Source of the DNA: an uncultured Parabacteroides sp. | GTDB lineage: Bacteria; Bacteroidota; Bacteroidia; Bacteroidales; Tannerellaceae | Reading direction: 5' to 3' | Length of the DNA stretch: 64,000 nt | NCBI GenBank assembly: GCA_910577325.1 | Contig: CAJTMR010000015.1 | Span: 1-64,000, forward strand | In this document: positions 51,032-59,340 of the stretch, in pieces | Numbering within the stretch: position 1 is the stretch's first letter | Layout of the letters: each line of letters starts with the position of its first letter | Translations under genes and position numbers: made by a program | The notes under the pieces: generated by a model | Told to the model about the DNA's origin: nothing | Databases searched by the model: none | What the model saw: the letters and a program-made list of their open reading frames with translations, nothing else

Positions 51032-51916
51032 TTAAAATACGGAAAAATGAACATATCTTTTGGGATTCTGTCTCAAATCCAGTAAAAGCTTAGAGGCATT
51101 GTCTGCCGTACCGTTCAGATTATCGTAAAGAGCACGGTCGTTCAGCAGAAGTCCCATACTATTATCCTTAGAGTTCAATTTACGCGTCATCTGCTCCACG
51201 TTATCCAATGTTGCATTTACCACGTTCACGGTCGTTGCCAGATCCAACTTTTTCAAATCCGTGCTGACATCGGCAAAGTTCCCGGTAATAACCTTCAGGT
51301 CGCTCATAATACCCGGAACCTCTTTACTTAGCATCTGATTGAGCCGGCGGGAAGAAACAGCCAAACTACTGGTCGTCGTCTCTATATTGTTCAAAGACTG
51401 GGCTAATGCCGGATGATTTACCAACGTTTGCAAACCACCCAAGATCGAATCGATCTTCGGCAAAAGCAGTTCCACCTGCGGAAGAATCTTTTCCTGCACG
51501 GACTGCATCATATCCGATTCCATCCGTCCCTCGATCACCGCACCAGGTTTCAGATAGTCGTTCACATATTTGTTCAGATGGATATGCAATTCACCACCGC
51601 CGAGGAAACTGTTCACGATTGTAATATAGCTACCTTTGTTAATCTTCATATGATCTTCCAGGCTGATATCAATCGAGATCTTATCTACGGCATCATAATC
51701 ATAAATAATTTCACGCACCAAGCCAACCTTAAAGCCTTCCACAAACACAGGACTTGAAACCGTCACTCCCTTTACGTTCGTACAAGCCACCAGATAATGA
51801 TTTGTCGGCTTAAACAGATTGATCCCTTTCAAGTAATTAATTCCTACATATAACAATGCCAGACTGACTATAGACACTAGTCCGATCTTTGCCTCTTTGG
51901 TGAACATATTTTTCAT
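51032..51916 (-). CDS. MCE/MlaD family lipid-transport protein
   Basis: A 294-aa periplasmic protein tethered by one N-terminal helix (about residues 10-27, IGLVSIVSLALLYVGINYL). It has a single MCE domain (about residues 37-115; NVKGVTVSSPVFVEGFKVG is the typical opening), then helical regions to the C-terminus. Such proteins form hexameric rings that move phospholipids between membranes (Mla-type) or take up lipids. The partner permease and ATPase are not adjacent. The ATG at 51916 has an AGAAGAA ahead of it; a TTG at 51949 overlaps the previous stop. It directly follows the amidase gene, 29 bases after its stop. Confidence 0.9.
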   Translation of the reverse strand: MKNMFTKEAKIGLVSIVSLALLYVGINYLKGINLFKPTNHYLVACTNVKGVTVSSPVFVEGFKVGLVREIIYDYDAVDKISIDISLEDHMKINKGSYITIVNSFLGGGELHIHLNKYVNDYLKPGAVIEGRMESDMMQSVQEKILPQVELLLPKIDSILGGLQTLVNHPALAQSLNNIETTTSSLAVSSRRLNQMLSKEVPGIMSDLKVITGNFADVSTDLKKLDLATTVNVVNATLDNVEQMTRKLNSKDNSMGLLLNDRALYDNLNGTADNASKLLLDLRQNPKRYVHFSVF

Positions 51917-51945
51917 TTCTTCTCTATATATAATTTCTGTTACTG

Positions 51946-53151
51946 TCAATATTTCACTTTCTCTCCATCTTTAAAGGCGACTATAAAAGCGTCTTTAAAA
52001 TCTTTTACCACCTGCCGACGCAACTTACGAATAGACTCAAAACTCGTTGTTTCGCCATACGTGTACTTATAAAGACCTTTCTCGATAAAGAAATCGACAT
52101 TCTTATATCCTTTAAACAATTTAGAACCGGGAGAAAGTTTTTTATCCGAGGTAAGTATTTGTATTTTATAAACCGTTTGCCCCTTTTTAACCTGCTCCCC
52201 CTGCTTCATGGAGGTTACCGGTTTTGAGACGGAGCTTCGATTGGCATCCTCGGTTTTATGCTTTTGACGAATATATTCTTCACTTCCAGGAGGCGCCGAA
52301 ACAGCTTGACTTCCAACAGTATTATCAATAACTTCCAACATTGGAGCGACGCTTGCATTTCCCGCTAACGCACCGCGCCTGCGGTCATATTCCCACTTAT
52401 ACTTTGTAAAAGCGTTATAAATAGCGGTCGCCAGCTTGTTTTGTCCTTCTTTGGTTTTCATAAAGCGTTCTTCCGAAGGATTCGAAATATACCCTAACTC
52501 CACGAGAACGCTTGGCATACTCGTCTTACGCAACACAAGGAAACCAGCCTGCCGGACTCCCCTGTTATTACGATTGACGGAAGTAAAACATTTCTGTACC
52601 TCCGAAGCCAGACTGATGCTTTGTTCCATGTGCTTATTCTGCATAAATTCGAAAATAATATATGATTCAGAAGAGGTCGGATCGAAACCTTCATACTTCT
52701 GCAAATAATTATCTTCCAAAAGGATCGCAGAATTCTCGCGCATAGCCACTTCCAGATTCTCGTCCGTACGTGCCAAACCCAACGTGTAAGTCTCCGTTCC
52801 GGACACCGTACTGCCCCTCTTCACCGCATTCGTATGGATGGAAATAAACAGGTCCGCCTTATTCCGGTTGGCGATGTTCGCGCGCTCGTCCAATTCGATA
52901 AAGACATCCGTTTTTCGCGTATAAATGACTTTCACATCATTGTGCTTTTCCGATATCAGGCTGCCGAGCTTGAGAGCCACTGCCAGATTGATGACCTTTT
53001 CATTGATGGACGAACCACGCGCACCGGGATCTTTCCCCCCATGCCCGGCATCGATCACCACCGTAAACACTTTTTCCTTTGCCTGTATTGCAGGCAAAAC
53101 GAAAAACAAAGCCATTATCAAATTGATATATAGAAAAGCACTTTTCGCCAC
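51946..53151 (-). CDS. N-acetylmuramoyl-L-alanine amidase (AmiC-type, Amidase_3)
   Basis: Zinc amidase of 401 aa that cleaves the bond between N-acetylmuramic acid and L-alanine, as in daughter-cell separation. The signal segment (VAKSAFLYINLIMALFFVLPAIQA) is followed by TVVIDAGHGGKDPGARG (first zinc histidine), INEKVINLAVALKLG, ISIHTNA (second histidine), and the glutamate VLVELGYISNPSEE (about residue 240). The C-terminus from about residue 330 may be a SPOR-like domain (VYKIQILTSDKK, YKYTYGETTSF). The start is a GTG at 53151: a -7 element at 53177-53184 and a terminator at 53223-53258 lie inside the longer frame to 53307, so that frame is not used. Confidence 0.9.
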   Translation of the reverse strand: MAKSAFLYINLIMALFFVLPAIQAKEKVFTVVIDAGHGGKDPGARGSSINEKVINLAVALKLGSLISEKHNDVKVIYTRKTDVFIELDERANIANRNKADLFISIHTNAVKRGSTVSGTETYTLGLARTDENLEVAMRENSAILLEDNYLQKYEGFDPTSSESYIIFEFMQNKHMEQSISLASEVQKCFTSVNRNNRGVRQAGFLVLRKTSMPSVLVELGYISNPSEERFMKTKEGQNKLATAIYNAFTKYKWEYDRRRGALAGNASVAPMLEVIDNTVGSQAVSAPPGSEEYIRQKHKTEDANRSSVSKPVTSMKQGEQVKKGQTVYKIQILTSDKKLSPGSKLFKGYKNVDFFIEKGLYKYTYGETTSFESIRKLRRQVVKDFKDAFIVAFKDGEKVKY

Positions 53152-53176
53152 TTCAAAATTTATTGCAAATTCGGGA

Positions 53177-53184
53177 CAAATGTA
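53177..53184 (-). promoter_or_regulatory. -7 promoter element of the amidase/MCE operon
   Basis: Minus strand TAcaTTTG, about 26 bases ahead of the GTG at 53151; it fixes the amidase start downstream of here. Confidence 0.55.
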
Positions 53185-53222
53185 ATGCTTTTTGACGAGT
53201 AAAACTGGGCTGATCTGAAATA

Positions 53223-53258
53223 AAAAAAGGGCAATTCGCAAAGAATCGCCCTTTTTAT
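53223..53258 (-). terminator. terminator of the rpsF-rpsR-rplI operon
   Basis: Stem agggc-a-attc with gaat-c-gccct and flanking A- and T-runs, 18 bases after the rplI stop. Confidence 0.85.
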
Positions 53259-53275
53259 TTATATATCCGGTGAAA

Positions 53276-53719
53276 TTATTCGGAAACCACTTCAAAAGGA
53301 ATTTCAACCGATACTTCTTTATGAAGTTTCAGGATGGCTTTGTAATTACCAACTTCCTTAACAGATTCCTTGATATAGATAATCTTACGATCTACTTCAA
53401 AACCTGCTTTTGCCAGCGCATCAGCAACTTGGATGTTCGTTACAGAACCGAAGATTGTACCTGTAGAACTTGTCTTAGCACCGATTGTCAGGGCAACGCC
53501 TTCCAACTTAGCAGCCAAAGCCTGAGCATCTTCTTTGATCTTAGCCAACTTGTGAGCACGCTGTCTCAAGTTCTCAGCTAACACTTTCTTCGCAGACTCA
53601 GATGCGATAACTGCTTTACCCGTGGGGATTAGAAAGTTACGTCCGTAACCGTCTTTAACCGTTACGATATCGTCCTTGTAACCTAAGTTGATTACGTCTT
53701 CTTTCAAAATAACTTGCAT
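53276..53719 (-). CDS. rplI: 50S ribosomal protein L9
   Basis: A 147-aa ribosomal protein that binds 23S rRNA near the L1 stalk. The N-terminal domain carries the L9 signature GYKDDIVTVKDGYGRNFLIPTGKA (about residues 13-36), a long connecting helix, and a C-terminal domain. Normal length. It is the last gene of the rpsF-rpsR-rplI operon, 20 bases after rpsR. Confidence 0.98.
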   Translation of the reverse strand: MQVILKEDVINLGYKDDIVTVKDGYGRNFLIPTGKAVIASESAKKVLAENLRQRAHKLAKIKEDAQALAAKLEGVALTIGAKTSSTGTIFGSVTNIQVADALAKAGFEVDRKIIYIKESVKEVGNYKAILKLHKEVSVEIPFEVVSE

Positions 53720-53739
53720 ATTCTGTCTCCTCTCTTTTA

Positions 53740-54009
53740 TTATTTCATTAAATCGGTTACGTAAGGAAGCAACGCCAGGTGACGAGCTCTTTTAACAGCC
53801 TGAGCGATACGACGCTGAAACTTCAAAGAAGTCCCTGTGATACGACGCGGAAGAATCTTTCCCTGTTCATTCAGGAATTTCTTCAAGAATTCAGGATCTT
53901 TGTAATCGATATACTTGATACCGTTCTTTTTGAAACGGCAATATTTTTTCTTTTTAACGTCTACTGAAGGCGGAGTCAAATATCTGATTTCTGATTGAGT
54001 TGCTGCCAT
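53740..54009 (-). CDS. rpsR: 30S ribosomal protein S18
   Basis: An 89-aa ribosomal protein of the small-subunit platform, partner of S6. Its S18 signature IDYKDPEFLKKFLNEQGKILPRRITGTSLKFQRRIAQAVKRARHLALLPY spans about residues 34-83. It begins two bases after the rpsF stop. The gene for single-strand DNA-binding protein, placed between rpsF and rpsR in many bacteria, is absent. Confidence 0.98.
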   Translation of the reverse strand: MAATQSEIRYLTPPSVDVKKKKYCRFKKNGIKYIDYKDPEFLKKFLNEQGKILPRRITGTSLKFQRRIAQAVKRARHLALLPYVTDLMK

Positions 54010-54011
54010 GA

Positions 54012-54365
54012 TTAATTTTCCTTTACTGTTTCTTTAGATGATTTCAAACTTCTTCTCTTTGCGGCATATTCTGCTGCATATTTATCCTGGCGGAAAGTCA
54101 GGAAGCGAATCACACGTTCGTCACGACGGAAATTAATTTCCAGCGTAGCGATTGTTTCCGGATTTGCCTTGAATTCAACCAACTGGTAGAAGCCTGTTGT
54201 TTTCTTGTCGATAGGATAAGCTAATTTGCGCAAACCCCAATTTTCTTCGTTCACGATTTCAGCACCCTGTTCTTTCAGGAGGTTCGTGAATTTTTCTACC
54301 GCTTCCTTCATCTGAGCGTCAGACAAAACGGGAGTCAAAATGAAAACGGTTTCGTAATTGTTCAT
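54012..54365 (-). CDS. rpsF: 30S ribosomal protein S6
   Basis: A 117-aa ribosomal protein of the small-subunit platform that pairs with S18. The N-terminal MNNYETVFILTPVLSDAQMKE and the later INFRRDERVIRFLTF are S6 signatures. First gene of the operon with rpsR and rplI; a promoter with good spacing lies at 54410-54440. Ribosomal operons of this type are often autoregulated through a leader structure; I could not identify one in the 45-base leader. Confidence 0.98.
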   Translation of the reverse strand: MNNYETVFILTPVLSDAQMKEAVEKFTNLLKEQGAEIVNEENWGLRKLAYPIDKKTTGFYQLVEFKANPETIATLEINFRRDERVIRFLTFRQDKYAAEYAAKRRSLKSSKETVKEN

Positions 54366-54409
54366 AAAACACTGTTTTGTATTGTTATTACTATTATTTT
54401 TTTGCGGTG

Positions 54410-54440
54410 CAAAGGTAAGATTTATTTTTGAACTGACAAA
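54410..54440 (-). promoter_or_regulatory. promoter of the rpsF operon
   Basis: Minus strand TAccTTTG (54417-54410) and TTTG 23 bases upstream (54440-54437): the best two-part promoter in the window. The remaining gene-free part, 54441-54714, shows only a short cattccg/cggaatg hairpin at 54658-54689 behind the rhamnosidase gene. Confidence 0.7.
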
Positions 54441-54714
54441 CCATGATATTATTCTTTTTAAAGTTTATAACGCTACTCACCAATCCGCCTCTGAATATTT
54501 TACCGGCACATACGGATATCCAGATGAAACGAAAAGAGACTTTCTTCGCAAATCTCCTAACAAACTGTTTGCTTTGTGGATTAACGGAATATATGGAAAC
54601 AAAGCAATTCTATTTTGATCTTATCTTCTCTATTCATATTTGAGAAAAAACAGAATACATTCCGCCTCTTTATAAAAATGCACGGAATGCCTCTGCTATT
54701 TATAAATACGTAAT

Positions 54715-57357
54715 TCAATTGAACTTTGCAAGAATTTGATAATCTCCTGACTTTATTTTTATATGATTCAGTTTATCAGACTTCACTCCATTAATCATTA
54801 CCGATTTTGCTGCCACCGGTAAATCCAATGTCGCTTCTGAACCGTTCGGAATAGAAATATCCATATTAAAGGAAGAATCAGTCTTTTCCCAATTTACACT
54901 CAAAGGACCGAAAGGTGTATCTTTCGAAACTTTCACCCAATCCACTCCTTTCACCAATTGCGGCAATATAAACAGATGCTTATAACCTGGATTCTCCTCA
55001 TCTGGTAAAATACCACCTAAAGCTTGATAGAACCAAGAACCAATACCATTATAGCAATTATGTATATGGCTACGTTCACCATTCCAATGTTCCCAAGTAG
55101 TCGTTGCTCCATTATCTATCATATATAAATAGCCCGGATATTCACGCTTCTTCAACATCGCATATATAAAATCCGCCTGTTTATTCTTTATAGCCCATTC
55201 GGTAATGACCGGAACACCAACTAACCCTGTAGATAAATGTCCTTTAAACCGCTCCGCAGTCACTAAAAACAACGTGTTTTCCACGTTTGCCAACTCTTCT
55301 TGAGGAGTCACTCCTGCCAACATCGGATAAATCAAATCTATTTGTGTTCCTGTTGAATAACTCTTTTGCTTAGGATCAAAAAACGTTTTGTGAATCAACT
55401 TCTTCAAAGAATCAGCCTTTCCACGATAAGACAGAACATCTTGTTGCTTACCCAACACTTGTGCTATCTTAGCCATTGTTTCGTAACAAACCACAACGAA
55501 ACTATTATTGACCACATCAATAGATGCAAGGTCCGTCTGATCTATACCGACAGGTGTTGCCCAATCCCCCAAATACCAATTGCGATAGTCTACACTTCCC
55601 CACTGCTTCAGCAGACCTTCTGAAGAATACAACCAAACATATTCCAACCACTTTTGCATATAAAGATAATAACGTTCCAATAAACGACTATCTCCATAAT
55701 TGACATACGTTTGCCAAGATACAGTAATAATGAATCCACACCAATAAGGTCCGCCTCCTGCCGAGAATGGATTAGGAGCTGTATGAGGCAAACCCCCATC
55801 CTCACGCATACAATCGATCCATACCTGCATCCAGTTCATATACAAAGGCGCCATATTATGCATTGTCTGCATTGTCACAGTCGAGGCATTTCCGTCACCT
55901 CCATACCCCAATCTTTCAACATGCGGACAATCTACCATATTTCCACCCAATGTCAAACAGTCCAATGTATGTTGCACCATCCGATGAATCGCATTCAAAT
56001 CTTCATCCGAACAGGCGAATGAAGAATTCCCTTTATAATCAGTATGAATCAAACAGGCTGTCACATCAGATAAAGCGGGAGCTTTGTTCAAGTTAGATAT
56101 CTTCAAATAACGATAAGCATGATAATTGAATTTATTCGTGAACACTTCATTTTTTCTTCCAGAAGCGATATACACATCATAGTTCAAATTATCGATAAAA
56201 TTTCCTTGAGTATCCAAAAAATCACAATAGTTAATTTGTATGCGTTGCTGTGAAGCCAACTGGGGAAAACGAATTTTTGTCCAACCGGTAAAGTTGGTTC
56301 CCATATCAAACACCCAAGCCGTATCTCCTAATGAAAGAACAGATAAAGGGTGAAATTCTTTTTGTATCAAGTTAGGTTCCACCATTTGCGAAGTCGTCTG
56401 ATGAGCAGGGATTTTTGTTTCTTTCGCCACCTCCCATTGCACTTGACGCAAGGATGAAGCCGTAAAATCCGGCAAAAGCAAGGAACCATCCACAATTTCT
56501 CCACCTAACCGATACTTTCTCCAAGTTGATTGGTAACCACTTTCACGAACATTCCATGAAGAATCGGTCATCAAGGAAACGTTCCAAGAACCTCCACTAC
56601 CTTCTTCCAATTGAGCACGTACAAACGGACCCCCCTTTTCTACACCTGGCATTCCATCATGATACCAACCTTGTCCTAACCAAATTACCAAATCATTCTC
56701 CCCTTTTTGTAAATATTCTGTTACTTCATACGTCACAGCAAGAGAACGTTTGTCATATTGAGAGACAGCAGGAGTTAACACAGCATCCGAAATAGCCAAT
56801 CCATTAATATAAACCTCATGGTATCCCAAAGAATTGACATGCAGAAGTGCTTTCTCTTTATCTCCATTCCATTGGAATACCTTATGAAATAAAGGAGAAG
56901 AATGTATTTCCGAATCATTATTCATCCCGATATATCGCCCCTTCCAATCATCCATACTCAGCAACCCCACAGAGAAATAGGCAGGTTGACTCCACGAACT
57001 CACATTTCCTTTTTCATCCCAAATACGGACTTTCCAATAGGCATAGCTTTTGGAAGACAATGTCGCTCCTTGATAAGGAATCCAAATGGATTGATCAGAC
57101 ACCGTCTTTTCCGTATTCCAAAGATCAGCTTTTCCTTCGTCTAACAATTGTTTAGAAGAGGCGACCAAAATCTGATAAGCTGTCTGCTGGCAACCTTCAT
57201 CCCTCGATTTCAATAACCAACTAAAATGCGGAGAAGTATTATCAATCCCTAACGGATTTTCCAATGCCTCACACCGCAACCCACTGACTTCCACAGGAGA
57301 AAGTGACTGACACGAGATTATAAGGATAAGCAATATAGAGCAATAAATATTTTTCAT
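54715..57357 (-). CDS. alpha-L-rhamnosidase (GH78)
   Basis: An 880-aa lipoprotein glycosidase that releases terminal alpha-L-rhamnose, for example from rhamnogalacturonan or flavonoid glycosides. The signal MKNIYCSILLILIISC has the lipobox cysteine at 16. The N-terminal beta-sandwich domains (about residues 25-420) include IWLGQGWYHDGMPG and the GH78 FDMGTNFTGW. The catalytic (alpha/alpha)6 domain has DCPHVERLGYGGDGN (general acid region) and TTTWEHWN (general base region), both family signatures. The C-terminal sandwich ends near 880. It is the last gene of the locus, separated from susD by a hairpin-rich spacer. Confidence 0.95.
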   Translation of the reverse strand: MKNIYCSILLILIISCQSLSPVEVSGLRCEALENPLGIDNTSPHFSWLLKSRDEGCQQTAYQILVASSKQLLDEGKADLWNTEKTVSDQSIWIPYQGATLSSKSYAYWKVRIWDEKGNVSSWSQPAYFSVGLLSMDDWKGRYIGMNNDSEIHSSPLFHKVFQWNGDKEKALLHVNSLGYHEVYINGLAISDAVLTPAVSQYDKRSLAVTYEVTEYLQKGENDLVIWLGQGWYHDGMPGVEKGGPFVRAQLEEGSGGSWNVSLMTDSSWNVRESGYQSTWRKYRLGGEIVDGSLLLPDFTASSLRQVQWEVAKETKIPAHQTTSQMVEPNLIQKEFHPLSVLSLGDTAWVFDMGTNFTGWTKIRFPQLASQQRIQINYCDFLDTQGNFIDNLNYDVYIASGRKNEVFTNKFNYHAYRYLKISNLNKAPALSDVTACLIHTDYKGNSSFACSDEDLNAIHRMVQHTLDCLTLGGNMVDCPHVERLGYGGDGNASTVTMQTMHNMAPLYMNWMQVWIDCMREDGGLPHTAPNPFSAGGGPYWCGFIITVSWQTYVNYGDSRLLERYYLYMQKWLEYVWLYSSEGLLKQWGSVDYRNWYLGDWATPVGIDQTDLASIDVVNNSFVVVCYETMAKIAQVLGKQQDVLSYRGKADSLKKLIHKTFFDPKQKSYSTGTQIDLIYPMLAGVTPQEELANVENTLFLVTAERFKGHLSTGLVGVPVITEWAIKNKQADFIYAMLKKREYPGYLYMIDNGATTTWEHWNGERSHIHNCYNGIGSWFYQALGGILPDEENPGYKHLFILPQLVKGVDWVKVSKDTPFGPLSVNWEKTDSSFNMDISIPNGSEATLDLPVAAKSVMINGVKSDKLNHIKIKSGDYQILAKFN

Positions 57358-57394
57358 ATGTGATGTTTTTATGATCAACATTAATAATTAAAAA

Positions 57395-57524
57395 TAAGGA
57401 GGTAGTCAAAATTCTGTTTTGTCACAGTGGACTTAATCCTCCATCTTATACTAATTATCAGTATAGGATGCAATCCTAGTCCAAACCCGAAATGACAAGA
57501 TTGTGAATTTTGACTCTCCTCCTA
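57395..57524. repeat. 130-bp nested inverted repeat between susD and the GH78 gene
   Basis: The outer arms taaggaggtagtcaaaattc (57395-57414) and gaattttgactctcctccta (57505-57524) pair with a perfect 11-bp core (agtcaaaattc) and a looser outer end. Inside, ttgtca/tgacaa and atact/agtat pairs extend the fold. It may be a processing or attenuation hairpin, or a small MITE-like insertion. Confidence 0.6.
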
Positions 57525-57534
57525 TACATAAATA

Positions 57535-59319
57535 CTACCAACCTGGATTTTGCTCTAACTTTACATCTTTATTCGTATCTATTACCGTCTGAGGAATCGG
57601 CCACAAATTAAATTCTTTATTCAAAGTTGTCCGAGGATAATCCCAGTAAGCATACTTCTTGATACGATCAATCGCGACAGTCCCCCCCATACGAAGAAGC
57701 GTATTCCAACGAACCTCTTCATAAACCAATTCACGAGCTCGTTCATCCAGAATCAAATCTACATTCATATCAGCAGCAGTAACAAGATAGTCACATTTCG
57801 CTCGCGAACGAAGCATATTGATATCATTTGCAGCACCTTGAAGATTCCCTGCTCTCATTTTTGCTTCCGCACGCAACAATATAGTTTCAGGTAAACGAAT
57901 CAGGTAGTCGTCTCGGAAAAGTCGCGACCGATCCTCTCCGTCTTCTACTCCTGTATAATAATCAGGTCCTACCTTACAAGAAATAGGATACAATTGGGTA
58001 GTCGCAGCGTCATTCTTCTGACCGTTCGCATCCTCCTTGTAAAGCAAGTTCCAAGGAATCGCTTTTCCATAATATTCTGTTCCTTCCACATTTCCCAAAA
58101 TTGTTCTACGGAACACTGCATCGGAATTTCGCATATCATCAGCCCATTTTCCTTCATAAATTATATCACGTGTATAAAAAGTAGGCATAACACCGCAAGT
58201 TCCTAAACCTCCAACATCTTCCATTGAGCCAATCGCATAACTACCACCTTGATCTCTGAAAACAGGACAATAATAAGCGGCATATATAGAACCTTTTGCA
58301 CCTTCTTTTTTATACACATCATAATCAATCTGCAAAGTCCAAATAGACTCTTTATTACCCGCTTGATAATCCTGGTTACCAACTTGGAACAAATCCCAAA
58401 ACACATTTCCTTCTATCGAATAACCTGCATTGGAATATAAATGATCCGAAGTCTGGGCCGCCTGGTTATTCGCATAATAAAATTGAGGATCTTCATTAGC
58501 TCTCGTTCCAAATCGATTGATCATTAGTTGATAAATTCCTCCATCAATGACTTCGTTCGCATATTGAATTGCTTGCTCAAACGCGCTTTTAGCATCTCCG
58601 CTTCCTTCTTCTTGCATCGTGACGCCTTTGTCAATATATAATTGACACAAATTATGCAAAGCAACTGCTTTTACCAACCGACCTGTCTCCGCAACCGTTT
58701 CCGGTAAATCATTCAAACAGGCTTCCAATTCATCAATTGCAAATTGGTAAATTTTCATACGACTTACACGAGTATAATCATAACGAGGAGTTGTCACAAG
58801 AGTTGTTACAAGAGGAACACCGCCATATAGTTCACCTAAATTCCGATAAGCAAAAGCTCTGAAAAAACGCGCTTCAGCTATTGCATGCGCTTTTTCCGCT
58901 TCAGATGCCCATGCAATCTGTTCCAGTTCTGTGGCTGCCAATGCCGTATTTGCAATATTTATCAATTGATAAAAAGCAGTATATACTTTATAGTAAGCTC
59001 CCGACTGTGAACTCAATATACTATAATCGTTAAAACGATTACCAAAACGAATTGTCGGAACATCAAACAAGTCCGTTCCATTTCCTAACCGATAAGCGTA
59101 AAATTCCATATCCCAGCTATCGTAAGGGCAATATATATACCGTACTTGTTCATAGCAGCTTGTTATCACCTGATTGATCTGGCTAGAAGTTGTAAATATA
59201 TTGTCTATCGTATAAATCGTTTCCGGATTCTCCTTCAAAAACGCATTATCATTACAACTAACTAAAAACAATGCACTTAACAAAATTACCCCCAACTTTT
59301 TATATTTAAATGTTTTCAT
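57535..59319 (-). CDS. SusD/RagB family glycan-binding lipoprotein
   Basis: A 594-aa surface lipoprotein (MKTFKYKKLGVILLSALFLVSC, lipobox cysteine at 22) that forms the lid on a SusC channel and binds the glycan. The N-terminal tetratricopeptide-like helices include EAEKAHAIAEARFFRAFAYRNLGELYGGVPLV, the SusD hallmark, around residues 135-165. The C-terminal RagB/SusD segment has YLIRLPETILLRAEAKMRAGNLQGAANDINMLRSRA and ILDERARELVYEEVRWNTLLRMG. It sits 21 bases downstream of its partner susC. The glycan is probably rhamnose-containing, judged from the GH78 gene. Confidence 0.95.
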   Translation of the reverse strand: MKTFKYKKLGVILLSALFLVSCNDNAFLKENPETIYTIDNIFTTSSQINQVITSCYEQVRYIYCPYDSWDMEFYAYRLGNGTDLFDVPTIRFGNRFNDYSILSSQSGAYYKVYTAFYQLINIANTALAATELEQIAWASEAEKAHAIAEARFFRAFAYRNLGELYGGVPLVTTLVTTPRYDYTRVSRMKIYQFAIDELEACLNDLPETVAETGRLVKAVALHNLCQLYIDKGVTMQEEGSGDAKSAFEQAIQYANEVIDGGIYQLMINRFGTRANEDPQFYYANNQAAQTSDHLYSNAGYSIEGNVFWDLFQVGNQDYQAGNKESIWTLQIDYDVYKKEGAKGSIYAAYYCPVFRDQGGSYAIGSMEDVGGLGTCGVMPTFYTRDIIYEGKWADDMRNSDAVFRRTILGNVEGTEYYGKAIPWNLLYKEDANGQKNDAATTQLYPISCKVGPDYYTGVEDGEDRSRLFRDDYLIRLPETILLRAEAKMRAGNLQGAANDINMLRSRAKCDYLVTAADMNVDLILDERARELVYEEVRWNTLLRMGGTVAIDRIKKYAYWDYPRTTLNKEFNLWPIPQTVIDTNKDVKLEQNPGW

Positions 59320-59340
59320 AATGATATTCTGAATAAATGA

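Noticed and set aside
50875..51093. Plus-strand open frame of 72 codons
   Set aside because: Its second half runs antisense into the MCE gene and it has no promoter or family resemblance.
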